A DNA stretch of 64,000 bases from Parafrankia irregularis (GTDB lineage: Bacteria > Actinomycetota > Actinomycetes > Frankiales > Frankiaceae), in assembly GCF_001536285.1 (NCBI RefSeq), contig NZ_FAOZ01000021.1, forward strand, positions 62,001 through 126,000. Reading direction: 5' to 3'. The notes beneath the pieces are model-generated. The model searched no databases. It was not told the origin of the DNA and worked only from the letters and a program-made list of their open reading frames with translations. Positions 28,991 through 37,724 of this stretch are shown one piece after another. A program made the position numbers and the translations under genes. Every line of letters begins with the position of its first letter. Within the stretch, counting starts at the first letter, position 1.

Positions 28991-29100
28991 ATTCACCTCA
29001 AGAGGGACAAATGGGCGCCTGATGGCCGCCCTGATGGCCGCAAGGAAGGAGGATTTTGGTCGTCGGAACGACCAAAATCGCTCACTCTTGCGGCTCGCCA
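28991..29100. repeat. Dispersed palindromic repeat, copy B
   Basis: The core is a perfect 12-bp inverted repeat, GATTTTGGTCGT (29052-29063) and ACGACCAAAATC (29068-29079). CGCAAG to the left and CTTGCGGCTCGCCA to the right frame it. The left flank ATTCACCTCAAGAGGG matches the reverse complement of the right flank of copy A. It lies just past the MBOAT stop. Confidence 0.85.
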
Positions 29101-29139
29101 AACCGGGCTACCGGGCGGGTGCCGGCCTTACCCGGAGCG

Positions 29140-29170
29140 GCGCCGGGCCATCGTGAGGATGGCCCGGCGC
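29140..29170. terminator. Bidirectional terminator hairpin
   Basis: A 13-bp perfect stem (GCGCCGGGCCATC at 29140-29152 and its complement at 29158-29170) with a 5-nt loop. It lies between the ends of the convergent MBOAT and phospholipase genes, 9 bp from the latter's stop. Confidence 0.8.
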
Positions 29171-29178
29171 TCCTGAGG

Positions 29179-31194
29179 TCAGTGGCCCAGCTGCGGGTCG
29201 CTGATCGAGGACGAGCCGTCCTCCAGGTGCCCCGCGAACCCGCGCACCCAGGCGGTGCCCGGCACGGTGACGGTCAGGTCGTACCAGCCGCCACTGCCAC
29301 GGGTGTCAATCGTGATCTTCACGTTGCCCTTCGCCTGGGAAACCCGGCCCTGGTAGGCGCTCGCCACCTCGACGTTGACGCCCTTCGGCGCGTCGATGGA
29401 CAGCTGCAGCGTCTTCGAGCGTCCCGAACGCGCCACGGTGACGGTGACGGTGTCCGACCCGGCCGTGCCGGCGTACCGCCGGAAGAATCCGTTCGGGCCA
29501 TGCAGGTGGATGTCGTAGTCGCCACTGACCGGCCACTCCGCGCGCAGACGGTCCCCGGCGCCGACGGTGTAGCTGTGCGGCGCGCCGACGGGGGCGAGCA
29601 GCCTGGCCTGGAAGTGCGCACCGAGCGACCCGCGGTTGTCGAGCTCGACGGAGATCGCCGGCTTCTTCGCCGTGCTCTTCTCCGTGGCCTCGAGGTAGTA
29701 CGGCGTCGGGCGGGCCGGCCGGGTGCCGGACTCCTGCTTCGGCATCTGGCCCACCGCGGGCACGGTCGGGCGGTAGGTGGGGTGGCGCAGCCGGTCGGCC
29801 GGCGCCCACGCGGTGGTGTCGGGCAGCCGGGGGTTACGGGCATCACGGGAGAAGTCGAACGCCGAGGTGAGGTCGCCGCACACCGCCCGCCGCCACGGCG
29901 TGATGTTGGGCTCCTTGATCCGGAAGCGCTTCTCCAGGAACTGGATGATCGAGGTGTGGTCGAAGGTCTCCGAGGAGACCCAGCCACCGACGCTCCACGG
30001 CGAGACCGCGAAGAACGGCACCCGGGGCCCGAGCCCGTAATGGCCGTCACCGAGCGGTCCGGTGTAGAACTCGTTGTCCGTCCGGACTGTGCTCGCACCC
30101 GGGATCAGTGGGTTGTTGACATGCGGCGGGACAAGGTGGTCGAAGAAGCCGTCGTTCTCGTCGTAGGTGACGAGCAGGACGGTCCTGCTCCACACCTCCG
30201 GGTTGGCGGTCAGCGCGTCGAGAACCTTGGCGATGTACCAGGCGCCGTAGTTCGTCGGCCAGTTCGAGTGCTCGCTGAACGTCTCGGGTGCGACGACCCA
30301 GCTGACGCTCGGCAGCTGGTTCTTCGCGACGTCGGCGCGAAGCAGCTCGAAGTAGTCCTGGCCATCCCGGTTCTTCGTGCCCCGGCGAGCCTTCTCGTAC
30401 AGCGCGTCGCCCGGCACCGCGTTGCGGTAGCTGTTGAAGTAGAGCAGCGAGTTGTCGCCGTAGTTGCCGATGTACGGATCGCTGGTCCAGCCCCAGGAAC
30501 CGGCGTCGTCAAGCCCGGTTCCCTCGTCCTGGTAGATCTTCCAGCTGACGCCCGCGGCCTCGAGCCGCTCCGGGTACGTCTTCCAGTCGTAGCCGAGCTC
30601 GTCGTTGTAGAGGACGGGCCCGCCGCCCTTGCCGTCGTTACCCGTCCAGCCCGACCACATGTAGTAGCGGTTGGGGTCGGTGTTGCCGATGAACGAGCAG
30701 TAGTAGGCGTCGCAGACCGTGAAGGCATCCGCCAGGGCGTAGTGGAAGGACGCGTCCTGCCGCTGGAGGTAGGCCATGGTGGCGGTGCCCTTGGCCGGCA
30801 CCCACTGGTCGTAGACGCCCTTGTTGAGCGCCTTCTGGCCGTCGGTCCAGCTGTGCGGAAGCCCGGTGAGGAAGGCCGCGCCGAGGTCGGCGGCGTCAGG
30901 GTGGAACGGCAGGAGGTCACCGGTGCCGTTCGGCTGGCTCCAGACCTCCTTGCCGCTGGGAAGGATGGCCGGATGCGGGTCACCGAAGCCCCGGACGCCG
31001 CGCAGCGCGCCGAAGTAGTGGTCGAAGGAGCGGTTCTCCTGCATGAGGACGACGACGTGCTCGACGTCCCGGATGGTCCCGGTCCGGCGATTCGCGGGGA
31101 TCGCGGCGGCGCGCGCGATGCTCTGGTCGAGCGCGGTCAGTGCGGCGGCGCCACCGGCCAGGGTCACAAACCGGCGACGATCGAGGTCGACCAT
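29179..31194 (-). CDS. Tat-exported phospholipase C (phosphoesterase family)
   Basis: 671 aa. The N-terminus MVDLDRRRFVTLAGGAAALT is a twin-arginine signal. VVLMQENRSFDHYFGALRGVRGF (residues 48-70) is the hallmark of bacterial phospholipase C/acid phosphatase-like enzymes; VTYDENDGFFDHLVPP and DHTSIIQFLEKRF carry further metal ligands. The C-terminal 200 residues form two beta-sandwich domains (DUF756-like), as in PlcC/PlcN. It hydrolyses phospholipid head groups outside the cell. The ATG at 31194 has AAGGAG 4 nt upstream. It is inserted, in opposite orientation, between the MBOAT and SGNH genes. Confidence 0.94.
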   Translation of the reverse strand: MVDLDRRRFVTLAGGAAALTALDQSIARAAAIPANRRTGTIRDVEHVVVLMQENRSFDHYFGALRGVRGFGDPHPAILPSGKEVWSQPNGTGDLLPFHPDAADLGAAFLTGLPHSWTDGQKALNKGVYDQWVPAKGTATMAYLQRQDASFHYALADAFTVCDAYYCSFIGNTDPNRYYMWSGWTGNDGKGGGPVLYNDELGYDWKTYPERLEAAGVSWKIYQDEGTGLDDAGSWGWTSDPYIGNYGDNSLLYFNSYRNAVPGDALYEKARRGTKNRDGQDYFELLRADVAKNQLPSVSWVVAPETFSEHSNWPTNYGAWYIAKVLDALTANPEVWSRTVLLVTYDENDGFFDHLVPPHVNNPLIPGASTVRTDNEFYTGPLGDGHYGLGPRVPFFAVSPWSVGGWVSSETFDHTSIIQFLEKRFRIKEPNITPWRRAVCGDLTSAFDFSRDARNPRLPDTTAWAPADRLRHPTYRPTVPAVGQMPKQESGTRPARPTPYYLEATEKSTAKKPAISVELDNRGSLGAHFQARLLAPVGAPHSYTVGAGDRLRAEWPVSGDYDIHLHGPNGFFRRYAGTAGSDTVTVTVARSGRSKTLQLSIDAPKGVNVEVASAYQGRVSQAKGNVKITIDTRGSGGWYDLTVTVPGTAWVRGFAGHLEDGSSSISDPQLGH

Positions 31195-31503
31195 GGGGCT
31201 CCTTGCCCGAGAAAGTGTGATCCGAGGAGTGCGGGTCGGCCAAGATTTGCGCACCGTCACAACCGGCGGGCGTCTCGCATGTGACCAGCGAGCGAAGCCT
31301 TTTCGCCCGCCGGATACCAGAAGGTCAGCTGGCGGACTTCCCACCCGTTTCCGCGTGCCCGAGTTCAGACCGGGGCTACCGCCATGGCCTTCGAGAGCTC
31401 CTTTCCAAGCCCCCGGACGGAGCGTGGGCCAAGCGGCAGAACCAGCGATCATCACTTAAGGTAAGCATCCGAATACATATGCCGTTGATCGCGGGGAGTG
31501 CTC
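31195..31503. promoter_or_regulatory. Divergent promoter region
   Basis: 309 bp between the divergent phospholipase and SGNH genes. The stretch 31453-31480 (CACTTAAGGTAAGC... AATACATAT) is markedly AT-rich for this genome and probably holds the SGNH gene's -10 region. No gene seen. Confidence 0.4.
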
Positions 31504-32820
31504 ATGACGCAGCGCGACGAGCCGACGGCCTCGACGCCATCCGCGCCTGCCCCACGCCGAAACCCGGATCGGACGGCACCCACCCCACCCGGCCCAGGAG
31601 CGACCGCCCCTCGCACCAACAGCGCACCGGCCACCGCGACACCGGCGGCCTCGGCTACCCAGGCGGCGTCGGCAACCCCGGCGGCACACGGAGCCCCGGC
31701 GACCGCCAGCCGACCTCCGGCCAGTCCGGTCACCGCGGGCCCGGCGGCGCCACGACCGCCGGCCGCTGAACCGCCGGCGGCCGGGCCCGGGCCGTCGGTG
31801 CCATCGGTGCCGTCGGCGCCATCGGTGCCCACCATGTCCGCACGCCGAGCGCTGCTGCTGGTGGCCGCGTGCCTCGGGCTGCTTGCCGTGCTGCGGTCCG
31901 CGGCGATGGTGCACGCCGGCGAGGGGATGCCCCCGGGCACCACCCGAGAGCTCGTTCTCGGAGTCGCCCGCCCGCTGGACCGGATCACCGCCACGCTCAG
32001 GCTCAACCAGCCCGACCGGCTTCTGACGACCGCGTTCGGGCACCCCGACCCGACCGGCGCGAAGGCGGACAGTTCGGAGCTCGCCTCAGCCGCCGCGCTG
32101 GCCGAGCCGGGGGCGACCGGCGGCCAGGAGCAGGCTCCCCGGCGCCGGGAGAACGTCGTCGCGGCGGCGCCACTGCGGACGCCGACCGCGACCGATCCGC
32201 TGCGGGTCCTGGTCACGGGCGATTCGCTGACCGAGTCGCTGGGCCCGACCATCGCCAACACCGAGCCGGCGACGATCCACGCCGAGACCGACACCCGCTT
32301 CGGCACCGGGCTGGTACGACCGGACTTCTTCGACTGGGCGACCCACGCCCGGCTCCAGATCACCGGGCGCAACCCGGAGGCGATCGTCGTGATCATGGGT
32401 GGCAACGACGGCCAGGGCATCACCCAGCCCGACGGCACGATCCTGCCCGCGGGCTCGGACGAGTGGGCGGCCGAGTACCGCCGCCGGGCGATCGTCCTGA
32501 TGCGGATCTGGTCCGACGGCGGCAACAGGCGCGTCTTCTGGCTGAGCCTGCCGCCAGCCCGGTCCGGCACCCTCAACGGCTATTTCGCCCGCATGAACGA
32601 GGCGACCCAGGCCGCCGCCGAACGGGTTCCCGGTGCACGCTTCCTGGACCTTCGCCCGACGCTGTCCAACGCCGGCCAGTACACCGACTACCTGACCGAC
32701 AGCAGCGGGCGTTCCGTGCTCATCCGCACCAGAGACGGGGTGCACCTGACACTCGACGGAGCCCGCCTGGCCGCCGCTCCGGTGCTTCAGACCCTGACCC
32801 AGGAGTGGCACCTGCACTGA
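31504..32820 (+). CDS. Membrane-anchored SGNH hydrolase (DUF459-like)
   Basis: 438 aa. A 110-residue Ala/Pro/Thr-rich cytoplasmic head precedes one transmembrane helix (RALLLVAACLGLLAVLRSA). The extracellular SGNH domain has block I VTGDSLTESLG with the Ser nucleophile, IVVIMGGND for block III and DGVHLT with the catalytic His. Members act as O-acyl esterases or transferases on surface glycans and often pair with MBOAT proteins such as the one at 27238. The ATG at 31504 is chosen over GTG 31498 because GGGGAG lies 7 nt upstream. Confidence 0.88.
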   Translation: MTQRDEPTASTPSAPAPRRNPDRTAPTPPGPGATAPRTNSAPATATPAASATQAASATPAAHGAPATASRPPASPVTAGPAAPRPPAAEPPAAGPGPSVPSVPSAPSVPTMSARRALLLVAACLGLLAVLRSAAMVHAGEGMPPGTTRELVLGVARPLDRITATLRLNQPDRLLTTAFGHPDPTGAKADSSELASAAALAEPGATGGQEQAPRRRENVVAAAPLRTPTATDPLRVLVTGDSLTESLGPTIANTEPATIHAETDTRFGTGLVRPDFFDWATHARLQITGRNPEAIVVIMGGNDGQGITQPDGTILPAGSDEWAAEYRRRAIVLMRIWSDGGNRRVFWLSLPPARSGTLNGYFARMNEATQAAAERVPGARFLDLRPTLSNAGQYTDYLTDSSGRSVLIRTRDGVHLTLDGARLAAAPVLQTLTQEWHLH

Positions 32821-32865
32821 CTCTTCCGGCCGGTCGGTCGGTCGGCCGGCCGGCCGGCGATCCGG

Positions 32866-33264
32866 TCAGCTCGGGCGGAACCCGAAGCCGGGCCCATCAA
32901 GATCGCCCCTGGCCGCGGTCACCACCGCGAGCGCCCGTGCGGTCAGCTCCAGAACACCCTGTCCGGGCCCGGCCGGGCCCGGAACCGCCGTCGGCGCCGC
33001 CGCGGCGGCCAGGAAGTCGTCCACCAGCACAATCAGCTGATCGGGCAGCGCATGGTCAGCGACGCGGGGTGGGCGGGCCCCGGGAGGCGCGCCGCTGCCC
33101 GCCTGCCGGCCGAGCAGCGCGAGCTCGTCGATCAGGGAACGGAGCCGGTCGGCTCTCGTCTCACCGCTGGTGATCCGCACATCCCAGGCGGAACCCGTCC
33201 AGCCCCGCGCCCTGGAGACCAGGAGGCTGGCCTGCCGGTTGACCTCGCGGAGCGAATCCGACAT
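32866..33264 (-). CDS. Small hypothetical protein
   Basis: 132 aa, not recognised. It begins MSDSLREVNRQASLLVSRARGWTGSAW, with a helical, soluble character. The region after residue 55 is Pro/Gly/Ala-rich, and the tail LTARALAVVTAARGDLDGPGFGFR looks ordered. No membrane segment. The ATG at 33264 is the most plausible start; upstream in-frame sequence is arbitrary. The 45 bp to the SGNH stop are a GGCCGGTCGG-type low-complexity stretch able to form hairpins. Confidence 0.55.
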   Translation of the reverse strand: MSDSLREVNRQASLLVSRARGWTGSAWDVRITSGETRADRLRSLIDELALLGRQAGSGAPPGARPPRVADHALPDQLIVLVDDFLAAAAAPTAVPGPAGPGQGVLELTARALAVVTAARGDLDGPGFGFRPS

Positions 33265-33373
33265 CCGAGCAGGATACCTGCCGAGGCACTCGCCACGTCT
33301 TGCCCGAGCGAACGGCGAGGCGCACGCTCGGCACATGTACCGCTGACACACCGCAAGTCCTCTGGAGGCGCGC

Positions 33374-33616
33374 ATGTCGCTGTATCGCTCCCCGCTGTAC
33401 CGCTCCCCGCAGACACACCGGGGTCTCATCGACCGCATGCCCAAGGCCACCGGCCATGATCTCCGGCACTGGCTGGCCTGCCTCAACGAAGGGCCGGGTC
33501 TGCTGCGCTTCTCGGAACGCGTGGGCTGGTTGAGGGACATCCACGGCGTGCCGCACCGGTACGCGGCCGCCGTGGTGCACGAGGCAGACCTGCGTAGGCA
33601 CGCGATCCAGGTCTGA
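33374..33616 (+). CDS. Small DUF4287-like protein
   Basis: 80 aa. MPKATGHDLRHWLACLNE followed by WLRDIHGVPHRYAAAVVHEADLRR resembles DUF4287, short proteins with a conserved TG..L..W and a C-terminal HG...YA..VVHE. Function unknown. The N-terminus repeats LYRSP, from a near-duplicated TGTATCGCTCCCCGC/TGTACCGCTCCCCGC at 33381-33410. The ATG at 33374 has CTGGAGG 6 nt upstream. Confidence 0.7.
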   Translation: MSLYRSPLYRSPQTHRGLIDRMPKATGHDLRHWLACLNEGPGLLRFSERVGWLRDIHGVPHRYAAAVVHEADLRRHAIQV

Positions 33617-33631
33617 AGCGAGAATGATCCG

Positions 33632-34042
33632 GTGGACCTTGACGCCGCCCGTGCCTTCATCCGCGATCATCACCGTGCCGTGCTGGCCACGACCCGCCGC
33701 GACGGCACTCCCCAGCTGTCCCCGGTCCTCGTCGGTGTCGACACCGACGGGGCGCTGGTGATCAGCACCCGGACAACGGCGCTGAAGACGGCGAACATCG
33801 AACGCGATCCCCGGGTCCACCTCTGCGTCCTGGCCGATGGTTTCTTCGGGCCATGGGTACAGATCGGCGGCACCGCGCAGATCATCCGGCTGCCCGAGGC
33901 CCACGACGCTCTGGTCTCCTACTACCGGCAGATCTCCGGTGAGCACCCGGACTGGGCGGACTACCGCGCCGCGATGGAGCGGGAGCAGCGCTGTGTGATC
34001 AGGGTGACGCCCACCGCGGCCGGCCCGCAACGCTCCGGGTGA
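33632..34042 (+). CDS. PPOX-class F420-dependent flavin/deazaflavin-binding protein
   Basis: 136 aa split-barrel protein. HHRAVLATTRRDGTPQLSPVLVGVD, then LVISTRTTALKTANIERDPRVHLCVL, is the pyridoxamine-phosphate-oxidase-like fold of the TIGR03618 group, which in actinobacteria usually binds F420. The substrate is unknown. The start is GTG at 33632, 15 bp after the DUF4287-like stop, so the two are probably co-transcribed. Confidence 0.88.
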   Translation: MDLDAARAFIRDHHRAVLATTRRDGTPQLSPVLVGVDTDGALVISTRTTALKTANIERDPRVHLCVLADGFFGPWVQIGGTAQIIRLPEAHDALVSYYRQISGEHPDWADYRAAMEREQRCVIRVTPTAAGPQRSG

Positions 34043-34151
34043 TGGCCGAGACGCCCGCGGCCCGCCCTGCCGTCAGCCGCGGACGTCTCCCCGCCGGTCC
34101 GTCCCGCACCTGCGCGCTGCTCCCCGCCGGTGTCGACCCCCGCTGGTGTCG

Positions 34152-34958
34152 CTACTGACGGAGCTTGGAGAGCAGCCGCAGCAGCTCCAGGTACACCCAC
34201 ACGAAGCCGACGAGAAGGCCGAAGGCCGCCCGCCAGGCCTCCTCGCGCGGCGCACCGCTGGCGACGGCCCGCTCGATGCAGTCGAAGTCGAGGATGAACT
34301 GCAGGCTGGCCACCGCCAGCACCACGATGCTGAACAGGATGCCCAGCGGCGACGGGTCGTTGATCACGGGAAGGTGGCTGCCGGTGAAGAGCCGGATGCC
34401 GAGATCGACAAGCCCCAGCAGCACGACGGCGAGCAGGGTGCCCGTGACGATCCTGGCCATCCTCGGGGTGGCCCGCAGACGGCGGCTGCGGTAGGCGACC
34501 AGCATGACGACGAACACCAACGCCGTGCCGAGCAGAGCCTGCAGGACGATTCCGGAGAAGGCCGTCTCGTAGTACCGCGAGACGATGCCGACGGCCAGAC
34601 CCTCCAGCCCGGCGAACACGACCACCAGCGGCGGGCTGACCCGCTCCCGCATGGAGATCACGAAGCTCAGGGCAAGGGCGGCGACGAAGGCACCGATCGC
34701 GAGGCCCGACGAGTCGGGTGCGACGTACCAGCCGAGGCCCGCGAGGACCAACATGACCGCGAACACGCCGAGCGTGTGCATGATCACGTCGTCGTAGGTC
34801 AGCCTCTCCCGCACGGGAGCCGGCGGTGGGTAGCCGGGCTGGCCGGGCGCCGGTGGCCACCCGCCAGGCTGCCAGGAGCCCTCCGGAGGCGCCGGTGGGC
34901 GGCCCTGCCCGAACCCTGTTCGGGTGAACGCCGGGTTGGACGAACGTAGCTCTGCCAT
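34152..34958 (-). CDS. Bax inhibitor-1 / YccA-like membrane protein
   Basis: 268 aa. A Pro/Gly-rich cytoplasmic N-terminus (about 50 residues) precedes seven hydrophobic segments. FVISMRERVSPPLVVVFAGLEGLAVGIVSRYYE, LQFILDFDCIERAV and the charged C-terminus WVYLELLRLLSKLRQ fit the actinobacterial Bax1-I family. BsYetJ is a pH-sensitive calcium leak channel; the role here is unknown. The ATG at 34958 has GGGGAGG 11 nt upstream. Confidence 0.92.
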   Translation of the reverse strand: MAELRSSNPAFTRTGFGQGRPPAPPEGSWQPGGWPPAPGQPGYPPPAPVRERLTYDDVIMHTLGVFAVMLVLAGLGWYVAPDSSGLAIGAFVAALALSFVISMRERVSPPLVVVFAGLEGLAVGIVSRYYETAFSGIVLQALLGTALVFVVMLVAYRSRRLRATPRMARIVTGTLLAVVLLGLVDLGIRLFTGSHLPVINDPSPLGILFSIVVLAVASLQFILDFDCIERAVASGAPREEAWRAAFGLLVGFVWVYLELLRLLSKLRQ

Positions 34959-35305
34959 CGGCTTGGACCTCCCCAGCCTGCCCGCGCGGGCAGGTCGCCA
35001 CGCGACGATCACACAGTACAACGCCCGCGAGGGCCGGCCGGGTTCCGCGCTTGCGGCAATGGGTGACATCCGTGCTGCGGCGAGCAATCCAGAAGAGGTG
35101 CCGCCGGGCAGCGGAGCCGGACTAGACATAAGGGGCAGAAGAGGACGCGGCCAAGCCGGCCGAGAGATCAGCTCGGCGAGATCAGCTCGACCGCAATCCA
35201 GATCCAGAGCTTCGCTGTTCAGACAAAGGTCTCCCGGACACTGCCCGTGCCCGTTCGACCGCCGACCTCAGGGGCAATACGAGGCGGCCGGTCGACATTG
35301 AAAGG

Positions 35306-35380
35306 TGCCGGTGGTCGGAGTCGAACCGACACTCGAGCTGTTTTTAGGACAGCCTCCTCTACCTGTTGGGATACACCGGC
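35306..35380 (-). tRNA. tRNA-like gene with non-canonical anticodon arm (positional anticodon UAA)
   Basis: 75 nt read from 35380 down. The acceptor stem GCCGGTG/CACCGGC (7 bp) and T-arm GTCGG-TTCGACT-CCGAC are perfect. The anticodon stem GCTGT/ACAGC encloses the 7-nt loop CCTAAAA, placing UAA at 34-36 but with C instead of the near-universal U33. The D-arm is weak (TCC/GGA or a mismatched 4 bp) and the variable loop is 6 nt, so this is class I, whereas a Leu tRNA reading UUA should be class II. A is the discriminator; CC but not the full CCA is encoded. It may be a specialised tRNA, a decayed one, or a mimic. Confidence 0.7.
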
Positions 35381-36848
35381 TCGTGCACATCGCTGATGTT
35401 TCTACCACGCTACGTAGGGTCTGGGAATAACGCATCGCAGGAAAAGTCGCCCGGACCGGCCGACCTGGACGAATTCGTGACTCCTGGTGACGACCAAGGC
35501 ACGTGCACCGCCATCCCACGGCAAGGGGTCACATCCCGGTTCGGATCCGGAAGGATCCGCCACCGGGACGCGTCAGGGGGACCGGCCTTGATCACCTATA
35601 GCCGATCGCCAGCGAAGGCAAGATCAAGAATACCGAAGAGTCCGAAGCGCCCGACGTCCGCCTCACGCAATGTCGCCAGGACAACATCACGGGTGCCGCG
35701 GCCTGCCTGCCGGCCCGGATCCGTCGACGCCGCACCGGCGGCAGCCGCCCACGGGCAGCACCCGTCGGCCCTGGGCCGCCCTCGGCAGCAGCCCCGGCAA
35801 CCGTCGGGCCAGCCAGGCGGTCGGCCTGCCGAGGCGGGGTGGCGGTACCGCGCAGCGGCGGCGGTCCGGCCGGACGCGGCGGCGCCTCGCTGACCGGGCA
35901 GCGGCGGCGGCAGACACGGAACGTCACGAACCATGCCGCGGCAGCCATGCGGCCTGACGGGTCGCAACGGCGCAGTGTCCGCCACTGCGTCCCGCCGATC
36001 GCACGGAAAGCGCAACCGGCCCCGACCAGAAATCGGCAGGACAGCCCACCATGGCCGTCCAACACCCGCCGCCACCCACATTACGCGTGTTCTGGGGCAG
36101 CGATCCGCGGCACGCTGAAACCCCGATTTCCACTGCGGTGGCGCGGCCGGAACGAAGACGGCGGTCAGCTCGCATTACATTTGTTCCGCCAGGTCTTCCG
36201 GCACCGACCAGAACTCCTGACGGATACCTCCGGCGGGGCTGCGGAATCAGGCTGGAAATTCCACTCGAAAGCCCCGCGCCGATACGCCGCACCGTTCCCC
36301 GCGGGCGCGGCCCCGAAGAATCACCGCGACACCGCGACACGCCTGCCGCCCGCTCGAGGCCGTCCGCTCGGCGGCATGCTCCCCCGCCGCACCCGACTGA
36401 AACCCGGCGGCTGTGAACGAACGAGCAACGGAGCAGCAACGCCTTCCGCCCGGGCTGCCGGCCGGAAGGACGCGCGGCCCGGCGCCCGAGACCATCGGGC
36501 CGCACGGGCGACCCCCGCGAGTTCATCTGCTGTTATCTGTCACAACAATCGGATCGATCGTGACTCGATCTACCCACGGAGAGAATTCCGCTCTGCGGCA
36601 GGAGAAGCGTCGTTGCGAAAGTGCAGCCGTGACCGCGGGCACCCCGGGCCCCGCGAGGCGAGGTCGCCGTCGTTTCGCGCCGCGCGACACCGCGAAAAGT
36701 GATCTGCCCCACTGTTTCGCACGGCAGGAAGGTACCGGCAACCGACAAATGATCGGACGATTCCCGTGACACCGGGAAGCCCACAGCGAGGTCCCCGATG
36801 GTCGGACACAGCTCAGCGCGGCACGAAACCATACCCGCCGCTGTGATT
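35381..36848. other. Gene-poor stretch of about 1.5 kb
   Basis: No frame shows a recognisable protein. Composition is patchy, with AT-richer islands (35585-35660, 36050-36130, 36510-36620) unlike the flanking genes. A minus-strand frame ending at 35596 has a protein-like tail (TLREADVGRFGLFGILDLAFAGDRL) followed by the hairpin at 35535-35567, so it may be the end of a decayed gene. Otherwise I see nothing here. Confidence 0.5.
35535..35567. terminator. Hairpin downstream of possible gene remnant
   Basis: CCCGGT (35535-35540) pairs with ACCGGG (35562-35567), and CGGATCC (35542-35548) with GGATCCG (35553-35559), leaving a GGAA loop and a small internal bulge. Confidence 0.55.
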
Positions 36849-37724
36849 TCAGGGAGCGGCGCGAACACCGGCGATGTGCTCCATCGCTCGCGCGAAGACC
36901 ACGTCGAGCATCGGAGCGGTCACTCTGCCGGTGAAGGTGTTCTGCTGGCTGGGGTGGTAGCACCCGAAGATCCGCAACTCGGCCAGGTTCACGGTCGCAC
37001 CGTGGCCGAAGGGCGTCCGGCGAGGTGGAAGAGGGTAGCCGGCCGCGCGCAGCGCCGGCCACAGCGCGGTCCAGGCGAATCCGCCGAGCACCACGATCGA
37101 CCGCAGCGTCGGTCGCAGGAGTTGCAGGTCCCGAACCAGCCAGGGGCGACAGGTGTTCCGTTCGTCCGGGGTCGGCTTGTTCGCCGGCGGCGCGCAGCGG
37201 ACCGCGGCCACCACCCTGCTGTCGATCATCTCCTGGCCGTCTCCCACCGCGACCGAGGTCGGCTGCCGAGCCAGGCCCGCCCGGTGCAGCGCGGCGAACA
37301 GCCAGTCGCCACTGCGGTCACCGGTGAAGATCCGACCGGTGCGGTTCCCGCCGTGCGCGGCCGGCGCCAGCCCCACGATCAGCAGCCGCGCGTCGGGCGG
37401 ACCGAACGAGGGCACCGGCCGGCCCCAGTACTGCTGGTCCGCGAACGCCGCCCGCCTGACCGCGGCGACCTCCTCCCGCCACTGCACCAGTCGGGGACAG
37501 GCGCGGCAGACCGAGACCCGGGCGTCGAGCTCGGCGCAGTCCGCCGCCGCCGCCGCGAGCTCGACGACGCCGGCCGCCGTGTCGGCCACCGGCGTGGCCG
37601 CCGTGGCGGGGTCGTTCGGCCACCCCGCCCCCGGGGCGGCCGGTCCGGCACCCGTACCAGCCGCCCGGTCGTCCGGTCCGGCGTCGATGGCCATGGTCCC
37701 AGCCTGCCGGCTGGGACCGGTCAC
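36849..37724 (-). CDS. Family 5 uracil-DNA glycosylase (UDGb-like)
   Basis: Up to 291 aa. Fe-S cluster cysteines appear in [10 protein letters not shown] and in [38 protein letters not shown] is the uracil-pocket motif of family 5, and [16 protein letters not shown] is motif 2. It removes uracil and hypoxanthine from DNA, useful in a GC-rich genome. GTG 37724 overlaps the ppx stop as GTGA, suggesting coupled translation; ATG 37694, just after a 10-bp inverted repeat, is the alternative. The N-terminal 50 residues are low-complexity. Confidence 0.92.
   Translation of the reverse strand: MTGPSRQAGTMAIDAGPDDRAAGTGAGPAAPGAGWPNDPATAATPVADTAAGVVELAAAAADCAELDARVSVCRACPRLVQWREEVAAVRRAAFADQQYWGRPVPSFGPPDARLLIVGLAPAAHGGNRTGRIFTGDRSGDWLFAALHRAGLARQPTSVAVGDGQEMIDSRVVAAVRCAPPANKPTPDERNTCRPWLVRDLQLLRPTLRSIVVLGGFAWTALWPALRAAGYPLPPRRTPFGHGATVNLAELRIFGCYHPSQQNTFTGRVTAPMLDVVFARAMEHIAGVRAAP
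37695..37718. repeat. Perfect inverted repeat at the ppx/UDG junction
   Basis: GGTCCCAGCC (37695-37704) and GGCTGGGACC (37709-37718) with a TGCC loop lie between the two candidate UDG starts. It could attenuate transcription or mask the ATG at 37694. Confidence 0.7.

Noticed and set aside
35924..36526. 200-codon minus-strand frame in the gene-poor region
   Set aside because: Random-looking Arg/Gly/Ser-rich translation, no motif, no good ribosome binding site; left as unannotated.
36533..36550. Third BldD-type operator
   Set aside because: TTATCTGTCACAA breaks the TNAC and GTNA halves, and no gene starts nearby.
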